Of a stretch of DNA of 64,000 bases, positions 53,201 to 60,020 are shown piece after piece. The notes under the pieces are model-generated. The model was given only the letters and a program-made list of their open reading frames with translations, was not told the origin of the DNA and did no database searches. The stretch lies in NCBI GenBank assembly GCA_020634395.1, contig JACKBU010000003.1, positions 124,001-188,000 on the forward strand. Reading direction: 5' to 3'. Positions within the stretch are counted from its first letter, which is position 1; each line of letters starts with the position of its first letter. A program made the translations under genes and the position numbers. Origin of the DNA: Ardenticatenaceae bacterium. GTDB taxonomy: Bacteria > Chloroflexota > Anaerolineae > Promineifilales > Promineifilaceae.

Positions 53201-53618
53201 TGTCACGGTGGATCACGCCCTGGCGATGGGCATATCCCAACGCGTCGGCGACCTGGGCAATGATGTGGGCCGTTTCGCTGAGCAGCATCACCTGGTTGCG
53301 ATTGGCCAACTGCTTGATGTACGCGCCCAGGCTGAGGCCGTTGATATACTCCATCACGATGTACAGGTACCCCTGCTTATTGTCGAAGCGGTGGATGATG
53401 ACGATGGAGGGATGGCTGAGGCGGGCGATAGCCTGAGCTTCTTGCATGAAGCGCCGCTGGAATTGAGCCTGGCTGGCGAACTGCTCATGCATGATTTTAA
53501 GTGCTACGCGCCGGGCCAAAGCCACATCGTAGGCGCGGTAAACCGCGCCCATACCGCCTGATCCCAGCCGGGCCTCAATGCGATAGGTGTCGATTTGTTG
53601 TCCGATTATGTTGTTCAT
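50280..53618 (-). CDS. Transmembrane Ser/Thr kinase with FHA domain and TSP3-type ectodomain
   Basis: A 1112-residue protein. Kinase domain 10-285: glycine loop LGSGGMGAVY, Lys41, HRDIKPDN with HRD 137-139, DFG 167-169, activation segment to MSPEQA. FHA domain about 350-430 (LLIGRTDENDVVL, SRRHARL, DLGSTNGTFL). Two Ig/NEW3-like beta domains about 470-680. One membrane span 684-706. TSP3-like DxDxDG repeats 766-850. A T/P linker, then two homologous C-terminal beta repeats (WDGEWASTCGYLEC..., WYGEWDSTYQTL...). Kinase and FHA are cytosolic, TSP3 part outside. It lies directly downstream of the eCIS genes and next to an FHA-tail fusion, suggesting a shared phospho-switch. Confidence 0.93.
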   Translation of the reverse strand: MNNIIGQQIDTYRIEARLGSGGMGAVYRAYDVALARRVALKIMHEQFASQAQFQRRFMQEAQAIARLSHPSIVIIHRFDNKQGYLYIVMEYINGLSLGAYIKQLANRNQVMLLSETAHIIAQVADALGYAHRQGVIHRDIKPDNVIIRPLDQPERDGEPPVRSVVTDFGLAKLLQGGIETQSGTFMGTLPYMSPEQALAKEVDGRSDIYSLGVVLYQMATGKLPFDIQTPTDAVLKHLNEVPLPPRQLQPGLPAALEAVITKALAKEPADRYQTGEAMAHALRSAAAGLSDEDVTVFKTAAATNVVSLMTQIEAPDASGEPSQWDFSADAPGQVDRLIIAQQGETTRPQNLEKKTLLIGRTDENDVVLPAKGVSRRHARLEKTAVGWQVTDLGSTNGTFLEDSKLLPDVPEPWEAGETLRIGPYHLQWQAGQSRVGSQPGVALGGMTYQATMPISSSPGSSQIQSSSGQLGMVVHPTHVDVTPGQRADMQVELFNQGMTVDHFSLNMEGLPANWVTLPEESLQLMPGARGSMPVSVHPPADSSAHSGQHRYRLVVTSRSDKQESAAVSGSVTVKPFTRFGLDMRPRQLKGSGAVRLLIRNEGNFDSTFNVVGRDPGEAIDFKTPHTRIPIMAGSSATVDMVLSPKKRPFLGAKQTLPFEMQVNTASSDQQSIAGQLEVTPIIPPWVPGLLIALLVILCVALAGAYTYVRQQNTAAQATADAIANAQIAATQTQEALLSAAALGTRGAEEAAAATATSLAATAVALGDDDGDGLSNQQEQAQGTNPNNPDTDGDGLNDGAEVNQYGTQPKNNDTDGDTLPDGAEVNDYKTSPTNPDTDNDGTPDGIEVATGSNPLLPPTATPTHTPEPAPVTPTFTPTPTATPPTAVGIWDGEWASTCGYLECSSVTLLQAEGSDTVTGSFQALADTGTLVGIVEENRLTGTWSLNGSNGSFDFWIDPAGSMWQGNWDKTADWCGVRDAAVQDFPTPCGLARWYGEWDSTYQTLTITQDGPNIEGTYADGEGTVSGTVSGGIVTGNWFRNGSSGSIKFFMVSNGDQFNGNWNSGNAWCGQRNGAPDPTPCLNEGSVIVVPPMILVTLQPNFDLLPFIIPTPTP

Positions 53619-53629
53619 GGGTTTGTGTT

Positions 53630-53757
53630 GGTCTGGTAGTCTTTTAGTCCAGTAGTCTGGTAGTCTTTTAGTCTGGTTGTCAAACTATTTCTGCAAGACG
53701 AATCGACAATAAGACTATCCGACTACAAGACTATCCGACTACAAGACTAATCGACTA
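53630..53757. repeat. Inverted array of TAGTCT / AGACTA words
   Basis: The left half (53630-53677) repeats GGTAGTCTTTTAGTC twice. The right half (53711-53757) repeats AGACTATCCGACTACA twice and ends AGACTAATCGACTA. TAGTCT and AGACTA are complementary, so the halves can pair. It lies between the kinase and the FHA-tail gene. Confidence 0.8.
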
Positions 53758-53768
53758 TTCCACTGCTT

Positions 53769-54770
53769 TTACTGCTTAAACCGTAACTTATAGGTGGTGT
53801 GGGCTGGTTTGTTACTGTCTATGATATGCTCAATTAAGGTTCGATTCAACTCTTTTTCCCTTACAGGTACATTTACGATAAACGTAAAAGGGTCGAGTTT
53901 TTCGGCTTTGTCGTCGATGTGGGGCTGATGGCCGGTGTAGATTTCCAGCAGGCGCTGCATGGCCCACTGGGTTCCACGACGGCCGTACAGCTCAGCCGCC
54001 TCGCTTAAAAACTGCCGCCGCTGCCGCTCATTCCACGTATCATCAAATACCACTTCAAACCAGTTGCACAACCAGGGCAAAAAACCAACCGGCGACGTTT
54101 GCGGGTCCAGATACAGATCAAAGTTGTCGATATTCCATTCGATGGGCATGAGAATGGACTCAAACAGGGCCAGGAAGCGGCTCATCAAAGAGTTTGGATC
54201 GTTCGGTTTCGGGTCGGTGACGTTTTGGGGATGGTAGATGCTGGGCAGGTAATAGATCAAACGTGTGCTGTGCATGGCCAGTCCGGGCGGCGGTGAGGCG
54301 GGGTCCACAGGAGAAGCGTGTGGCATAACCGGCGGGGGAGGAGGCGGGGGAGGAACGGGCACCATACTCGCCACTTCTTCGGCCGCCGGCGCCGGCTCTG
54401 GTTCCGGCACGGGTTCTGGTGCTGGTTCTGGTTCCGGCGCACTTTCAGGCTCCGGCTGCACGGCCGTTACGCCCAGCACCATCTTAAACGGCCCCGTTTC
54501 CACCACGTCGTTGTGGTTGAGGAACACAGGCGAGTTGGCCGGCAGGGCACGGCCGTTCAGCCGCGTGCCGTTGCTGCTGCCCAGGTCGGTCAGTTCGCAC
54601 GTTTCGTCCGTCACCACGATTTGCGCATGCCGGCGGGACACCAGCGGATGTTCCAGCAAAATATCCACCCCTGGCTGGCGGCCGATAACGGCCGTGCCCC
54701 TGGTCAGCAGCCGGGTTTCTTCCCCGTTCGGACCGACAATGTTTAGTTGAAAAATAAAATTCTCAGGCAT
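53769..54770 (-). CDS. FHA domain fused to phage tail protein I (eCIS baseplate)
   Basis: A 333-residue fusion. Residues 1-100 are an FHA domain (GTAVIGRQPGVDILLEHPLVSRRHAQ, ELTDLGSSNGTRLNG), which binds phosphothreonine. Residues 105-170 are a P/E then poly-P linker. Residues 175-333 match the tail protein I / TIGR02242-like family of contractile injection systems: LIYYLPSIYHPQN, FLALFESILMPIEWNIDNFDLYLDP, FLPWLCNWFEVVFDD, YGRRGTQWAMQRLLEIYTG. An FHA on a structural baseplate part is unusual. Upstream neighbours are baseplate and cargo genes on the same strand; downstream is the FHA-kinase. Confidence 0.9.
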   Translation of the reverse strand: MPENFIFQLNIVGPNGEETRLLTRGTAVIGRQPGVDILLEHPLVSRRHAQIVVTDETCELTDLGSSNGTRLNGRALPANSPVFLNHNDVVETGPFKMVLGVTAVQPEPESAPEPEPAPEPVPEPEPAPAAEEVASMVPVPPPPPPPPVMPHASPVDPASPPPGLAMHSTRLIYYLPSIYHPQNVTDPKPNDPNSLMSRFLALFESILMPIEWNIDNFDLYLDPQTSPVGFLPWLCNWFEVVFDDTWNERQRRQFLSEAAELYGRRGTQWAMQRLLEIYTGHQPHIDDKAEKLDPFTFIVNVPVREKELNRTLIEHIIDSNKPAHTTYKLRFKQ

Positions 54771-54795
54771 GGCTCTTTCTCTTCCGCCTCACCCA

Positions 54796-56049
54796 CTAGT
54801 GGAGACCGCGGACATAAGTGGTTAACCGCTCTAATTCATGCGCAAAGCGCCCCTGAAAAACGTGCAATCCCTCCACCAACCGTGCCGTCGCCTCTGGCGT
54901 CATACCCAGATCAGACATGTCTGGTGTAGCCGGCGTTGTGACCAACTCCCATACCCGGTCAATCCCCATTTGCGGAATCTCGCGGATGAAAACGTTGGTA
55001 GGATCCTGTTTGCCCGTTGTAGCCCGCCAAACACGGCGCATGGCCCGCCGCGCCTGGTTTTCAACCCGCGTTTGCTGCGGCGGCGTCAGCGGATCTGCCC
55101 GGCTGGCCTGTTCCACAGCCAGCGCAGCCAGCCTATCCCGGCTGATAGCCAACAAATCCTCCCCGGCCGAGGAAACCGGCCCGCCGCTAAAGCCGCGCAG
55201 CAGCGCATTGGCTGTGGTATGGCCCGGTCGCGTATGTCCCCAAACCTCCGGCGACACTTCGGTATCCGGTCCGTACTGCTGCTCCAGCTCATTTTGCAGC
55301 ATCTCGCGCATGGCTTCCGCAAACGGCAGGCCGCGCGGCGGATCGCCGGAAACGGAGCAGGCGTACAACATCACGCGCGGGCTGGGCGACAGGTAAGGCG
55401 CCATGGCTTCTACCCACGGTTCCAACGAATGATGGATCCAACTGGCGTGGGGACCGGCCTGAAGCTGGGTCCGCCCGCCATGCGTAAAAATGGCCAGGTT
55501 ACGGATCGGTATAGGGATGGATTGGTAGTTGGTTAGATCAGGATAGCGCAGCAGCAAGGCCTGGATGCCCTGCTGTAGAGCCTGCAAATTGTCTGCCAGC
55601 CCCGTGCTGATTTCCATGGCTGTGCCCGGGCGGACACGGCCGTCTGCTACCCCAATGGCCTGGTGATCGTCAGCGTATTGGTTCGCCTGCCGCCGGAACT
55701 CGCTGGCCGCCCGCGCTGTGTGGAACACGTAAACGGCAACGGTAATTCCACCCCGCTGCTGGACCTCATGGACGATCCGCTCGGCGACGGTGCGCTCTGG
55801 CGGGGCGGCGGGAGCCGCGCCGCCGCGCCGCTGCACAGTCTGCCCGACAACGGCATTGCCCAAAGCCCGCTGCATGTCCAAAACGGCCGTCTCCCGCATC
55901 ACATGCGCCGTTGTATGGACCGGCGAATCGGAAATTAGAGCCGGGCTGTGGGAATCGGGCTGGAGCAGGCTGGATTTGGCAGGCAACGGCCGTTTCCCAG
56001 CTTGTTCCTCTGCAGTTTTGGCCCGTGCCTTTTGTCTCTTACGCGCCAC
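54796..56049 (-). CDS. Putative eCIS cargo with clan-CD (caspase-like) peptidase features
   Basis: A 417-residue protein. The N-terminal 60 residues are basic and disordered. Then MQRALGNAVVGQTVQRRGG (about 59-77), the LQRxxGNxxVxR-like tag seen at the start of many eCIS-associated proteins. The globular part has NLAIFTHGGRTQL with His190-Gly and RVMLYACSVSGDP with Cys231. Hydrophobic strand, then HG, and a second hydrophobic strand, then AC, is the clan-CD layout (caspase, CHAT, DUF4347-like). GTG 56049 is chosen because AGGAG lies six bases ahead; the longer frame to 56178 overlaps the upstream gene by 98 bases. Protease activity is inference. Confidence 0.72.
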   Translation of the reverse strand: MARKRQKARAKTAEEQAGKRPLPAKSSLLQPDSHSPALISDSPVHTTAHVMRETAVLDMQRALGNAVVGQTVQRRGGAAPAAPPERTVAERIVHEVQQRGGITVAVYVFHTARAASEFRRQANQYADDHQAIGVADGRVRPGTAMEISTGLADNLQALQQGIQALLLRYPDLTNYQSIPIPIRNLAIFTHGGRTQLQAGPHASWIHHSLEPWVEAMAPYLSPSPRVMLYACSVSGDPPRGLPFAEAMREMLQNELEQQYGPDTEVSPEVWGHTRPGHTTANALLRGFSGGPVSSAGEDLLAISRDRLAALAVEQASRADPLTPPQQTRVENQARRAMRRVWRATTGKQDPTNVFIREIPQMGIDRVWELVTTPATPDMSDLGMTPEATARLVEGLHVFQGRFAHELERLTTYVRGLH

Positions 56050-56080
56050 GATTCTCTCCTGAACAACAACTTCTCGTCGT

Positions 56081-57412
56081 TTACACGCCCCCGCCGCCGC
56101 CGCCCAGCCAGCCGGGCGGCTTGGTCGGCACACGCGGGCCGGGGCTAAATTCCACCAAAATATCGACGCGCCGGTCATGCTGATCGTCGCTGTTCAAATC
56201 GCGTCCCTCGGCCAGAGCCGGGCCGGAACCTGCGCCATGCGCCAGCGAATCCCACGTCGGGTCGTCCACCGTCACCGTCTGCGGCACGCACGTCTGGATG
56301 CGGAAATCGCAGGCCCCATCGCCTTCGGCGCGGAAAGCGTTCTGGATTTGGCCCAGAACGTTGTCGGCGCGCTGCTGCGAGAGCGCCTGGTTCAAATCGG
56401 CGGGCATTTCGCCGCGGCGCGGGTGCTGCCAGCGCGGGCTAGCAAAGCCCGTGAGCGTCCAGCGCAGGTCATAGTCGGGATGGTCCGTGCGCAGCAAATT
56501 GGCCCGATCCGCCACAATGCCAATTTCGTCGTTGGCGGCGCCGTCCAGCGCCGCGCTGCCGGTGCTGAAAAAGACCTGGGCAAAATGCAGCTGCTGGTAA
56601 ACGCGCGGGGCCAGATCGCTGGTGGTCAGGCTGTTCACATACGCCTCCGCCGCATTGTAACGGTCCTGCATACTGGCAATGATGGTCGGGTCTGTCAGAC
56701 GGCTCCAATGGTCGCGGGTGAGGCGTTCCCACAATTCCTGTACCTCTTCGGTGGTCAGGCCGCTGGCCCACGCCTGCTCAATGCCGCTGAGATACGCGTC
56801 GGCTTCGGTGGCAGCGTCACGGTCGGCCATGGCCATGGGCACACGGAACTGCTGCACGTGGCGCCATTCGTGGATGACGGTGGCGTAGAGCCAGGGCACG
56901 CTGGCTAAAGCGGCCGGACCGATGGTTACTTCAAACGGCAGAAGTTTGGCGTCCGGGTGGGTGGCCGGGTCTTTATCCCAGTAGGAAGTGGTGTGGCCTT
57001 CATCGGTCATGGCGGCCCCATAGCGCATGATGCCGCCGTCTAACTCGCCGGTATTGATGCGGCCCTGGGCGGCCAGGGCATTCACGACGACGTTGATCGC
57101 GGCCTGCGGGTTGCTGCTGTCGATGGCGTCTTCTGCCTGGATAACGGTGGCGTCGTCCAGGCCGGGCACGCGGCGGCGCGGCTCGCGGGGGCAGTCGGGC
57201 GGGCAGTCGCGCTGGATTTGGGGCGCGCCAGCAGCCAGGCGGCGCTGGACGTAGGTGTTGCCCTGCTGTCGCTGCCACCGGAGCACGGCCGTTTGCGCCC
57301 GCGACAGGTCTGGAAAGGGGGTAGAAACGGCCGTCTTGGCCGCCTCACGCCCCGGCCGCAGCCCGGAACGGCCGTTATGGGTTTTCTTTTCTTGGGGTTG
57401 TTTTCCGTTCAT
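56081..57412 (-). CDS. Putative eCIS cargo: HExxH metallopeptidase with OmpA-like C-terminus
   Basis: A 443-residue protein. VLRWQRQQGNTYVQRRL (43-59) is the same kind of N-terminal tag as in the next gene. A zincin-like region follows with HEWRH (181-185) in LYATVIHEWRHVQQF and a possible third ligand in DAATEADAYLSG (near Glu203). From about 277 to 430 an OmpA/MotB-like peptidoglycan-binding domain is suggested by QVFFSTGSAAL, LTGFASPRW, LNQALSQQRADNVLGQI and DRRVDILVEF. It ends in GGGGGGV. It might bind and process the cell wall or a host protein. No signal peptide, consistent with loading into an injector from the cytosol. Confidence 0.78.
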   Translation of the reverse strand: MNGKQPQEKKTHNGRSGLRPGREAAKTAVSTPFPDLSRAQTAVLRWQRQQGNTYVQRRLAAGAPQIQRDCPPDCPREPRRRVPGLDDATVIQAEDAIDSSNPQAAINVVVNALAAQGRINTGELDGGIMRYGAAMTDEGHTTSYWDKDPATHPDAKLLPFEVTIGPAALASVPWLYATVIHEWRHVQQFRVPMAMADRDAATEADAYLSGIEQAWASGLTTEEVQELWERLTRDHWSRLTDPTIIASMQDRYNAAEAYVNSLTTSDLAPRVYQQLHFAQVFFSTGSAALDGAANDEIGIVADRANLLRTDHPDYDLRWTLTGFASPRWQHPRRGEMPADLNQALSQQRADNVLGQIQNAFRAEGDGACDFRIQTCVPQTVTVDDPTWDSLAHGAGSGPALAEGRDLNSDDQHDRRVDILVEFSPGPRVPTKPPGWLGGGGGGV

Positions 57413-57466
57413 AAGAATTCAAGCGAGTGAAGACGGGAGGCTAAAAGCAGTCTCCGGCCCCTAATC

Positions 57467-59467
57467 TCAAACAAATACCACCTCATGCCGTCCCGAAACA
57501 ATCACGCCGTGCGCCACCACTTCCACCGATTCCACCGGGTCGCCCTGCGGACCGCCGCCGGCCGTGGTGACAAATAAATCCACGTTGCGAATGAACTGCA
57601 CGTGGGGCAGGCCTTGCAGCGTCTGGTACACGTCCGAAAGGAACAATTCGCGGCCGAAAGGCCAGCCGTCGCCGCGCGAGCCGCCGGTAAGCGGGTTGAG
57701 GAAGCGGTACAGCCGCGCCAGCACGTCGCTTTCCACGTCGGCCTGACTGATGCCGGGGGCAGCACGAAGCTGCACGCGGGCGGCCACCCAGCGGTAAGCC
57801 GGGGCGCGGATGTCGAGCTGTGTCGTCAGCAAGCGGCGCTCGTCGAGGTAGCTTTCCAGCCGGGTTACGTGTTCTGGGGCCGGTTCCAACTGCTCCGGGG
57901 CCAGGAAACCGGCCGGATTGGGCACACGCGGCACAACCAGCACGTAGACCTGCCCCGGTGCGACGCGCCCGGCGGCCGACGGCCGTGGCTGCAAACATTT
58001 CACCCGCCCAGTCGCTGCCGGTAAAGCCTGCCGCGCCAGATACTCAAAATCATCCTCGGTGACGGCGCGATGGCGCGAGCGCAAAATCTTGGGCGCGCGC
58101 ATCATGGCCGCTTCCAGCGTTTCGGCGTCCAGGCCCCCCCAGGCCGCCTCACGGTTGCGCACGCGGGCGATGTAGGGGATGGCCGTTTTGAGGGTGTTGA
58201 GAATGCCGGCCTGCACGTTGCCAATCTGCCCGCCGCCGGTGCGGTAGCGGCGAAAAACCAGATTCGCGCCGCGCGGCGGGATGGCGCTGAACAGCTTAAT
58301 CGTACCGTCGGGCTGGCGCACGGCCGGGCCGAGGCGCAGTTCGCCCGTTACGCTGTCCAGGGTAAAGTGCGGATCGTAGGCATTAGAGTCGGCGAAGTCT
58401 TCGACCTCGGTCCAGGGCTGGGGGGCTGCGCCTTCCACCTGCACCAGCAGCGTTTCCTCCGGCTGGCGGGCCAGGATGGGGGTGACGCGCAGTTGGTAGC
58501 GCTGCCCGGCCGCGCCATCGCTCTGGCCCAGGAATTCGTTGTCGATTTGTTGGGCGTGGGTGGCGGGCGTGGAGCCGCCCCAGGTGGCGGCCACAATCTG
58601 GCGCAGGCGGGGCGAGGTCTGGTAGGGGCGCATCCCGTCCTGCCGCTCGGCGGCGCTGATGTCGCGCACGCGCACGCGCACCCAGTACTGGTCCTGCTTG
58701 TTGACGGCGTAACGCCCCATCTGGGGCAGATGGATGTGAATCTGGCCGCCAACGTTCATACCTTTGGTGGTGTCCAGGTCGACGGCGCAGGGGAGCCAAC
58801 GGCCGTCGGCATTGCCGGTTGACGCTTCCCAGACCACGGGCGGCAGGGTGGGGTCGATGCCCGCGCCGCCGGCCGAATCACAGTCGAGCTGGAAGCCGAG
58901 GATGTGGTGGCTGAGGTCGTTGGCGAAGCCGAAGTAGAGGGCGTCATCGACCTGGGGCACGCCGGAGAAGGCTTCGAAGCCTTCAAAGCCGGCGGCGAGG
59001 CGGCGCAGGTTTTGCTCGCGGTATTGTTTCTGGTTTTGCCCGGCGGCGATGCGCGAGAGAACGGCCGTTAATTCCGGCGGCTGCACCACAAAATCGGCGT
59101 CGGTGGTAAAGACGATGGAGCTTTCGGTTTCGGTGCGGGTGCTGGCCACTTCGGTGCCGGCGGGGATGGTAACGGCCGTATTCTGCGGCGCGGACAGCCA
59201 GAACGTCACCGGCACTTTGGCCGGCTGTGGCGGCTGCAAGGTCAGGCCCAGCATCTCCATAAACTTAATGTAATGGCGGTCGGGCACCTGATTCAGCCGG
59301 TAAAGCAGCACGTCGGTCATCCAGGCGAATAGTTCGATCAGCGTCACGCCGGGGTCGCTGACGTTGTGGTCGGTCCACTCCTTGACGTAGTGGGGGATAC
59401 GCTTCTTGGCTTCATCCACCAAATCCTGGAAGTGGCGGTCGTCGAGTTTAGGGGCGATTAGCGACAT
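57467..59467 (-). CDS. eCIS baseplate protein, gpJ-like (putative baseplate assembly protein)
   Basis: A 666-residue baseplate wedge protein. The N-terminus (MSLIAPKLDDRHFQDLVDEAKKRIPHY, WTDHNVSDPGVTLIELFAWMTDVLLYRLNQVPD) is highly typical of the TIGR02243/gpJ-like family in eCIS and similar particles. The end carries FGRELFLSDVYQTLQGLPHVQFIRNVDLF. Length is within the family range. It sits between gp25 upstream and the cargo genes downstream. Confidence 0.95.
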   Translation of the reverse strand: MSLIAPKLDDRHFQDLVDEAKKRIPHYVKEWTDHNVSDPGVTLIELFAWMTDVLLYRLNQVPDRHYIKFMEMLGLTLQPPQPAKVPVTFWLSAPQNTAVTIPAGTEVASTRTETESSIVFTTDADFVVQPPELTAVLSRIAAGQNQKQYREQNLRRLAAGFEGFEAFSGVPQVDDALYFGFANDLSHHILGFQLDCDSAGGAGIDPTLPPVVWEASTGNADGRWLPCAVDLDTTKGMNVGGQIHIHLPQMGRYAVNKQDQYWVRVRVRDISAAERQDGMRPYQTSPRLRQIVAATWGGSTPATHAQQIDNEFLGQSDGAAGQRYQLRVTPILARQPEETLLVQVEGAAPQPWTEVEDFADSNAYDPHFTLDSVTGELRLGPAVRQPDGTIKLFSAIPPRGANLVFRRYRTGGGQIGNVQAGILNTLKTAIPYIARVRNREAAWGGLDAETLEAAMMRAPKILRSRHRAVTEDDFEYLARQALPAATGRVKCLQPRPSAAGRVAPGQVYVLVVPRVPNPAGFLAPEQLEPAPEHVTRLESYLDERRLLTTQLDIRAPAYRWVAARVQLRAAPGISQADVESDVLARLYRFLNPLTGGSRGDGWPFGRELFLSDVYQTLQGLPHVQFIRNVDLFVTTAGGGPQGDPVESVEVVAHGVIVSGRHEVVFV

Positions 59468-59483
59468 AGGGCCTCCGGTAGGA

Positions 59484-59528
59484 GCGATGAACGATGAGTG
59501 ATGAACGATGAATGTAAGACGTTCATCG
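59484..59528. repeat. GATGAACGATGA word repeat with inverted GTTCATCGTT
   Basis: CGATGAACGATGAGTGATG (59484-59502) and further ACGATGAATG are followed by GACGTTCATCGTT (59519-59531). The word family matches the CGTTCATCG copies before mreC (39315-39342). It lies in the spacer between gp25 and gpJ. Confidence 0.7.
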
Positions 59529-59924
59529 TTATTCTTCAGGTATTAGATAGAACGGGTAGACGAGGCTGCGCCGGTCGTTGGTGGCTTTGACCTCGTAGAT
59601 AATTTCGATGAGCAGGCGGGCGGCTTCGTCGGGATCGGGGCGGGTACTGACGCTGTGGACGCGGATGCGCGGTTCCCACATGCCCAGGGCTTCTTCGACG
59701 TAGCGGCGGGCGAGCACGGCCGTGTGGCTGTTGTTCGGCGCGAAGAGCAGATCGTGCAGACGGCAGCCAAACGTGGGGCGCATCACGCGCTGCCCCGGTG
59801 CGGTCATCAAAATAATGCGGATGGACTGGTCCAGTTCGTTCCGGTCGTGGGTGAGCGTAAACCCGCCTTGTGATCCAATCTGCGGCGGAAACGCCCAGCC
59901 CTGGCCGATGATGTTGGTGGTCAT
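59529..59924 (-). CDS. GPW/gp25-family baseplate protein
   Basis: A 131-residue baseplate protein. GWAFPPQIGSQGGFTLTHDRNELDQSIRIILMTAPGQRVMRPTFGCRLHDLLFAPN is the classic gp25/Afp9 pattern. The end is EIIYEVKATNDRRSLVYPFYL. ATG 59924 has GGAG 7 bases before it; the frame to 59948 is rejected. It lies between the spike gene and gpJ, the usual eCIS order. Confidence 0.95.
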   Translation of the reverse strand: MTTNIIGQGWAFPPQIGSQGGFTLTHDRNELDQSIRIILMTAPGQRVMRPTFGCRLHDLLFAPNNSHTAVLARRYVEEALGMWEPRIRVHSVSTRPDPDEAARLLIEIIYEVKATNDRRSLVYPFYLIPEE

Positions 59925-59942
59925 AAGTTCTCCAGAAGATTG

Positions 59943-60013
59943 CACCACGGAGGCACGGAGGGCACGGAGGAAAACAGGTTTTAAAACTCCGTGTTCTCCG
60001 CGTCTCCGTGGTG
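59943..60013. repeat. Inverted pair of the CACGGAGGCACGGAG repeat
   Basis: CACCACGGAGGCACGGAGGG... (59943-59969) is inverted relative to ...CTCCGCGTCTCCGTGGTG (59987-60013), joined by a short AAAACAGGTTTTAAAA palindrome. The two arms pair closely. It sits in the gap between the spike gene and gp25 and belongs to the same family as the copies at 61716-61855 and 62337-62363. Confidence 0.85.
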
Positions 60014-60020
60014 AGTTCTC

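Noticed and set aside
56050..56178. Longer N-terminus for the caspase-like gene (start 56178)
   Set aside because: It would overlap the metallopeptidase gene by 98 bases in another frame and has no ribosome site. GTG 56049 has AGGAG at normal spacing.
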